Below, one piece after another: positions 61,039-64,000 of a stretch of 64,000 bases of DNA. The notes below the pieces were generated by a model. That model had not been told where the DNA came from. It worked only from the letters and a program-made list of their open reading frames with translations, and did no database searches. A program made the position numbers and the translations under genes. The first letter of the stretch is position 1; each line of letters opens with the position of its first letter. This DNA is from CAZCVI01 sp964502145 (lineage in GTDB: Bacteria; Acidobacteriota; Aminicenantia; UBA2199): assembly GCA_964502145.1 (NCBI GenBank), contig CAZCVI010000017.1:1-64000 (forward strand), written 5' to 3'.

Positions 61039-64000
61039 TTGAACCCAAAAGAAGTACCGACAGGTATCGCAATTATCGGAATGGCCTGCCGCTTCCCCGG
61101 TGCCACCAATATTGATGAGTTCTGGAATAATCTTATCGCAGGTAAAGAGAGCATTACTTTCTTTAGTGATACAGAATTACTGGATGCGGGTGTACAATCG
61201 GAAGAGTTGGAAAAATCCGGTTATGTAAAAGCTTCGGCTGTTCTTGAGAATGTATACGACTTCGACGCCACTTTTTTTGGATATTCCCCGCGGGAGATAC
61301 GGCTTATCGATCCACAACAGCGTCTTTTTCTTGAAACCGCCTGGGAAGCCTTCGAGAATGCCGGTTATCATCCAGAAACGTGTAAAGGACCGGTGGGCGT
61401 GTATGCCGGCTCCGGTGGCATAATGACCTCTTATCTAATGGCCCATCAATCGGCAAACCCTGAACTCCTGGGGGTAACCGGAAGTTTGCAGCATCTTGGA
61501 AATGACAAGGATTTCCTGGCTACTCGTGTGGCCTATAAACTCAACCTCGCTGGTCCGGCAATTACTGTTCAAACCGCCTGTTCCACTTCCTTGGTTGCCC
61601 TTAACCTTGCTTGCCGTAGTATTTTAGATGGCGAATGCCATATGGCCCTTGCCGGTGCCGCGGTGGTTCGATTTCCTCATAAAAGCGGTTATATTTCGGT
61701 CAAAGGTGATATCCTCTCCCCCGACGGTCACTGTCGCGCCTTTGATGCCGATGCCCAGGGAACTATTTTCGGTAGCGGCGTGGGTGCAGTACTTTTGAAG
61801 CACCTTGAAGACGCAATCGCGGACAGGGATCATATTTATGCAGTTATCAAAGGTACCGCCGTTAATAATGATGGCGGTGAAAAAATCAGTTATACGGCCT
61901 CCAGTGTTCTTGGCCAGTCCAAAGCAATGCTTGAGGCCATGGTACTCGCCGGTGTCTCAGCCAGCGATATCCAATACGTGGAATGTCATGGCACTGGTAC
62001 CGCTATAGGCGATCCACTGGAAATCAAAGCCCTTACTCGTGCTTTTACTGCCGAAACGGATCGCAAGAACATCTGTGCTGTGGGGTCTGTGAAAACCAAT
62101 GTTGGTCACCTGGAACAGGCTGCGGGTATTGCCTCTCTTATCAAAACTGCCTTGAGTATAAGCCGGGAGAAAATTCCCCCATCGCTGAATTTTAACAATC
62201 CCAATCCAAAAATCGATTTCCCCACCTCATCTTTTTTCGTTAACACCACGTTAAGGGAATGGCCCCGTAATTCATGCCCGCGTTATGCCGCGGTCAATGC
62301 TCTTGGTCTCGGAGGCACCAATGCTTTTGTTGTGCTCAAAGAAGCCCCGCCTCCAACCAAAGAAACAATAGAAGAAACAATGGAAATGGACCGTCCATCG
62401 CATATACTATGTCTTTCGGCAAAAAACGAAGCCGCTCTTTCCCAAATAGCTCAAAATTTCATCCGACATATCGACCGCTCGCCAGGGAATTCCATCGGTG
62501 ACCTGTGTTATACTGCTAATTCCAGCCGGACATTTTTTAACGAACGTCTGTCAGTAATCGCTCCTACCCTTGAGGGATTAAAACAAAAACTGGAATCAAT
62601 TTTGGAAAACTCAGAGAAGAATACCGCAATCTGGCGGGGACACAAGGAACCTATTGTCTTTCTTTTTTCCGGTCAGGGAGCCCAGTACCCCGGCATGACA
62701 GAAGAGTTGTACCGTTCCCAACCTGTATTCCGCCAAAAAATAGAACTCTGCGATTCATTATTGCGGCCTTATATGGATAAACCCTTATTGGAAATTCTCT
62801 ACTCCAGAAAGCAGACCGCAACTGATCTTGAGGATGTGGGGGAGTTTATCCACCAAACCATCTACACGCAACCGGCATTAGTCGCGGTGGAATATGCCCT
62901 TGCTGAACTTTGGAGTTCCTGGGGAATTAAACCGCACGCGGTGATGGGACACAGCATCGGGGAGATTACCGCGGCCTGTGTGGCAGGCGTTTTAAAACTG
63001 GAAGACGCGTTGCGGCTAGCTGCCTTAAGAGGGAAATGTATGCAGTCCCTACCCCGCAACGGAGGAATGGCCGTGGTTTTCACGACTGTGGATATTGTTA
63101 ACCAATTGTTGCATAACGAACAGGAATTTCTTTCCGTGGCTGGCTTAAATAGTTCCGGTAACACGGTTGTTTCTGGGGAAAAAGAGGTTCTGATAAGCTG
63201 GCTGGAAAAAATCGAGGAAAAAGGAATCACCTACAAGAAACTGGAAGTCTCCCATGCCTTTCATTCCTCTTTAATGAACCCCATCCTTGATGAACTAGAA
63301 GCAATAGCCTCTGCAATCACATTCGCCACACCCACAATAAAACTGGTTTCAAATTTAAATGGCCAACTCATGACCCAAGCCCCCGATGCTGCTTACTGGC
63401 GTAATCATGCCCGCCAAGCTGTGCGTTTTGCCGATGGCATGAATACTCTCCAGGGTATGGGGTATAAAATCTTTTTGGAAGTAGGACCGGGGAAAGGTCT
63501 CATATCCATTGGCCGCCAGTGCGTAACGGGTTCTGAAAATCTTTGGCTTGCTTCCATTGATCGTAAAAAAGACGATTGGTTTGAATTGCTTAATAGTTTA
63601 AAATCGCTTTATCTTTCGGGTTTATACATAGATTGGAATTCTTTTGATAGCCCATACGAGCGTAGCCGTGTGCCGTTACCTTCTTATCCTTTTATGCGTA
63701 AACCTTACCGACTCTCCTCCACCACGATTACATCTCCGTTAACTTCGGTGACGTCATCTGCTGTAGTTCGACCATTGCCCGGTATGCGTCTTCGTACGAG
63801 TCTGAAAGAGCAATTATACCATTCATATTACAGTGTAGAAGCATTTCCTTACCTGGACCACCACCGTATTTACGGAATGGTTGTCTTACCTACAACCGCC
63901 GGTCTCACGGCTGCGCTACAGGCAGGTAAAGAGTATTTTCATGACGCCGAACTGCAGTTGCAAAATCTTGTTTATAAGGAAGCGTTGGTTTTCTTGGAAG
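61039..64000 (+). CDS. Type I polyketide synthase, KS-AT-DH..., partial at right edge
   Basis: The frame runs open from TTG 61039 (AAGAGG 9 nt upstream) to the window end, 987 codons. KS: Cys181 in TACSTSLVA, His317 in VECHGTGT, His357 in NVGHLEQAAG, all intact. AT: FLFSGQGAQYPGM, Ser639 in GHSIGE and HAFH (739-742), the malonyl-CoA type. A DH domain begins near 910 with His942 in HRIYGMVVLP. No docking domain precedes the KS. Later domains (ER, KR, ACP) lie beyond the window. It is the core enzyme of the cluster started at 57953. Confidence 0.92.
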   Translation, partial: MNPKEVPTGIAIIGMACRFPGATNIDEFWNNLIAGKESITFFSDTELLDAGVQSEELEKSGYVKASAVLENVYDFDATFFGYSPREIRLIDPQQRLFLETAWEAFENAGYHPETCKGPVGVYAGSGGIMTSYLMAHQSANPELLGVTGSLQHLGNDKDFLATRVAYKLNLAGPAITVQTACSTSLVALNLACRSILDGECHMALAGAAVVRFPHKSGYISVKGDILSPDGHCRAFDADAQGTIFGSGVGAVLLKHLEDAIADRDHIYAVIKGTAVNNDGGEKISYTASSVLGQSKAMLEAMVLAGVSASDIQYVECHGTGTAIGDPLEIKALTRAFTAETDRKNICAVGSVKTNVGHLEQAAGIASLIKTALSISREKIPPSLNFNNPNPKIDFPTSSFFVNTTLREWPRNSCPRYAAVNALGLGGTNAFVVLKEAPPPTKETIEETMEMDRPSHILCLSAKNEAALSQIAQNFIRHIDRSPGNSIGDLCYTANSSRTFFNERLSVIAPTLEGLKQKLESILENSEKNTAIWRGHKEPIVFLFSGQGAQYPGMTEELYRSQPVFRQKIELCDSLLRPYMDKPLLEILYSRKQTATDLEDVGEFIHQTIYTQPALVAVEYALAELWSSWGIKPHAVMGHSIGEITAACVAGVLKLEDALRLAALRGKCMQSLPRNGGMAVVFTTVDIVNQLLHNEQEFLSVAGLNSSGNTVVSGEKEVLISWLEKIEEKGITYKKLEVSHAFHSSLMNPILDELEAIASAITFATPTIKLVSNLNGQLMTQAPDAAYWRNHARQAVRFADGMNTLQGMGYKIFLEVGPGKGLISIGRQCVTGSENLWLASIDRKKDDWFELLNSLKSLYLSGLYIDWNSFDSPYERSRVPLPSYPFMRKPYRLSSTTITSPLTSVTSSAVVRPLPGMRLRTSLKEQLYHSYYSVEAFPYLDHHRIYGMVVLPTTAGLTAALQAGKEYFHDAELQLQNLVYKEALVFLE

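Noticed and set aside
1..64000. tRNA or rRNA genes
   Set aside because: I found no cloverleaf with an intact T-loop GTTCGANTC pattern or conserved rRNA segment; a dedicated search would be needed to exclude a tRNA completely.

Overview
The window reads as chromosomal DNA of a Gram-negative, probably anaerobic or microaerophilic bacterium with about 40-45% GC. Secreted and outer-membrane proteins, two proteins joining a two-component regulator propeller to different outputs, RiPP precursors with a leader of the K-L-x-L-x-K-E-T-I-x-x-L type, and many intergenic hairpin repeats all fit the Candidatus Aminicenantes/Acidobacteriota neighbourhood. That placement is my inference from gene style; there is no rRNA here to prove it. 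I saw no tRNA, rRNA, insertion sequence or CRISPR array. One 100-N assembly gap lies at 33811-33910.

Layout. 1-445: repeats only. 446-6390: a metallophosphoesterase and, on the other strand, two paralogous pyruvate-phosphate-dikinase-N-like proteins, one fused to a nucleotidyltransferase. 6680-8890: a FadR-type regulator and glutamate dehydrogenase, with a near-consensus promoter and two PdhR/FadR-like operators. 9246-13741: a GG-Bacteroidales-type RiPP cluster with two radical SAM proteins, a 59-aa precursor absent from simple ORF lists, and a membrane-anchored beta-propeller. 13989-26673: signalling and envelope genes, including a propeller sensor fused to a Ser/Thr kinase and a PAS-GAF-PAS hybrid histidine kinase, interspersed with a beta-lactamase-fold protein, Bpt and a sulfatase-fold lipoprotein. 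27158-32878: a tandemly duplicated pair of secreted genes (ChW-repeat protein plus small SGRPNP protein), a lipoprotein and an outer-membrane barrel. 32879-34516: gene-poor, holding a 22-bp tandem array broken by the N gap. 34517-39484: a small secreted protein, a propeller-AraC fusion, an unlisted 50-aa RiPP-like precursor and an Rpn-family nuclease. 40102-41465: a frameshifted DUF1697 gene and a Cys-rich RiPP-like precursor. 41612-52444: a metallo-beta-lactamase-fold protein and a seven-gene chemosensory operon with Wsp-like composition. 52666-57462: HU, a universal stress protein, dprA, a CoA-linked kinase, coaD, a dCMP deaminase and a lipoprotein. 57953-64000: the start of a polyketide cluster running off the right edge (AMP-ligase, ketoreductase-like SDR, ACP, type I KS-AT-DH).

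Working together. The chemosensory operon has every class of Wsp part (MCP, CheW, CheW-like, CheA-REC, CheB, CheR-TPR, REC-GGDEF), so it probably converts an intracellular or surface signal into c-di-GMP rather than driving flagella. The gntR-gdhA pair looks autoregulated. Three RiPP precursors lie within 30 kb, but only one has maturases beside it; the other two would need enzymes acting in trans.

The least described element is a family of 9-nt-period hairpin repeats with shared CACCGCCAA ends, found in seven intergenic regions.
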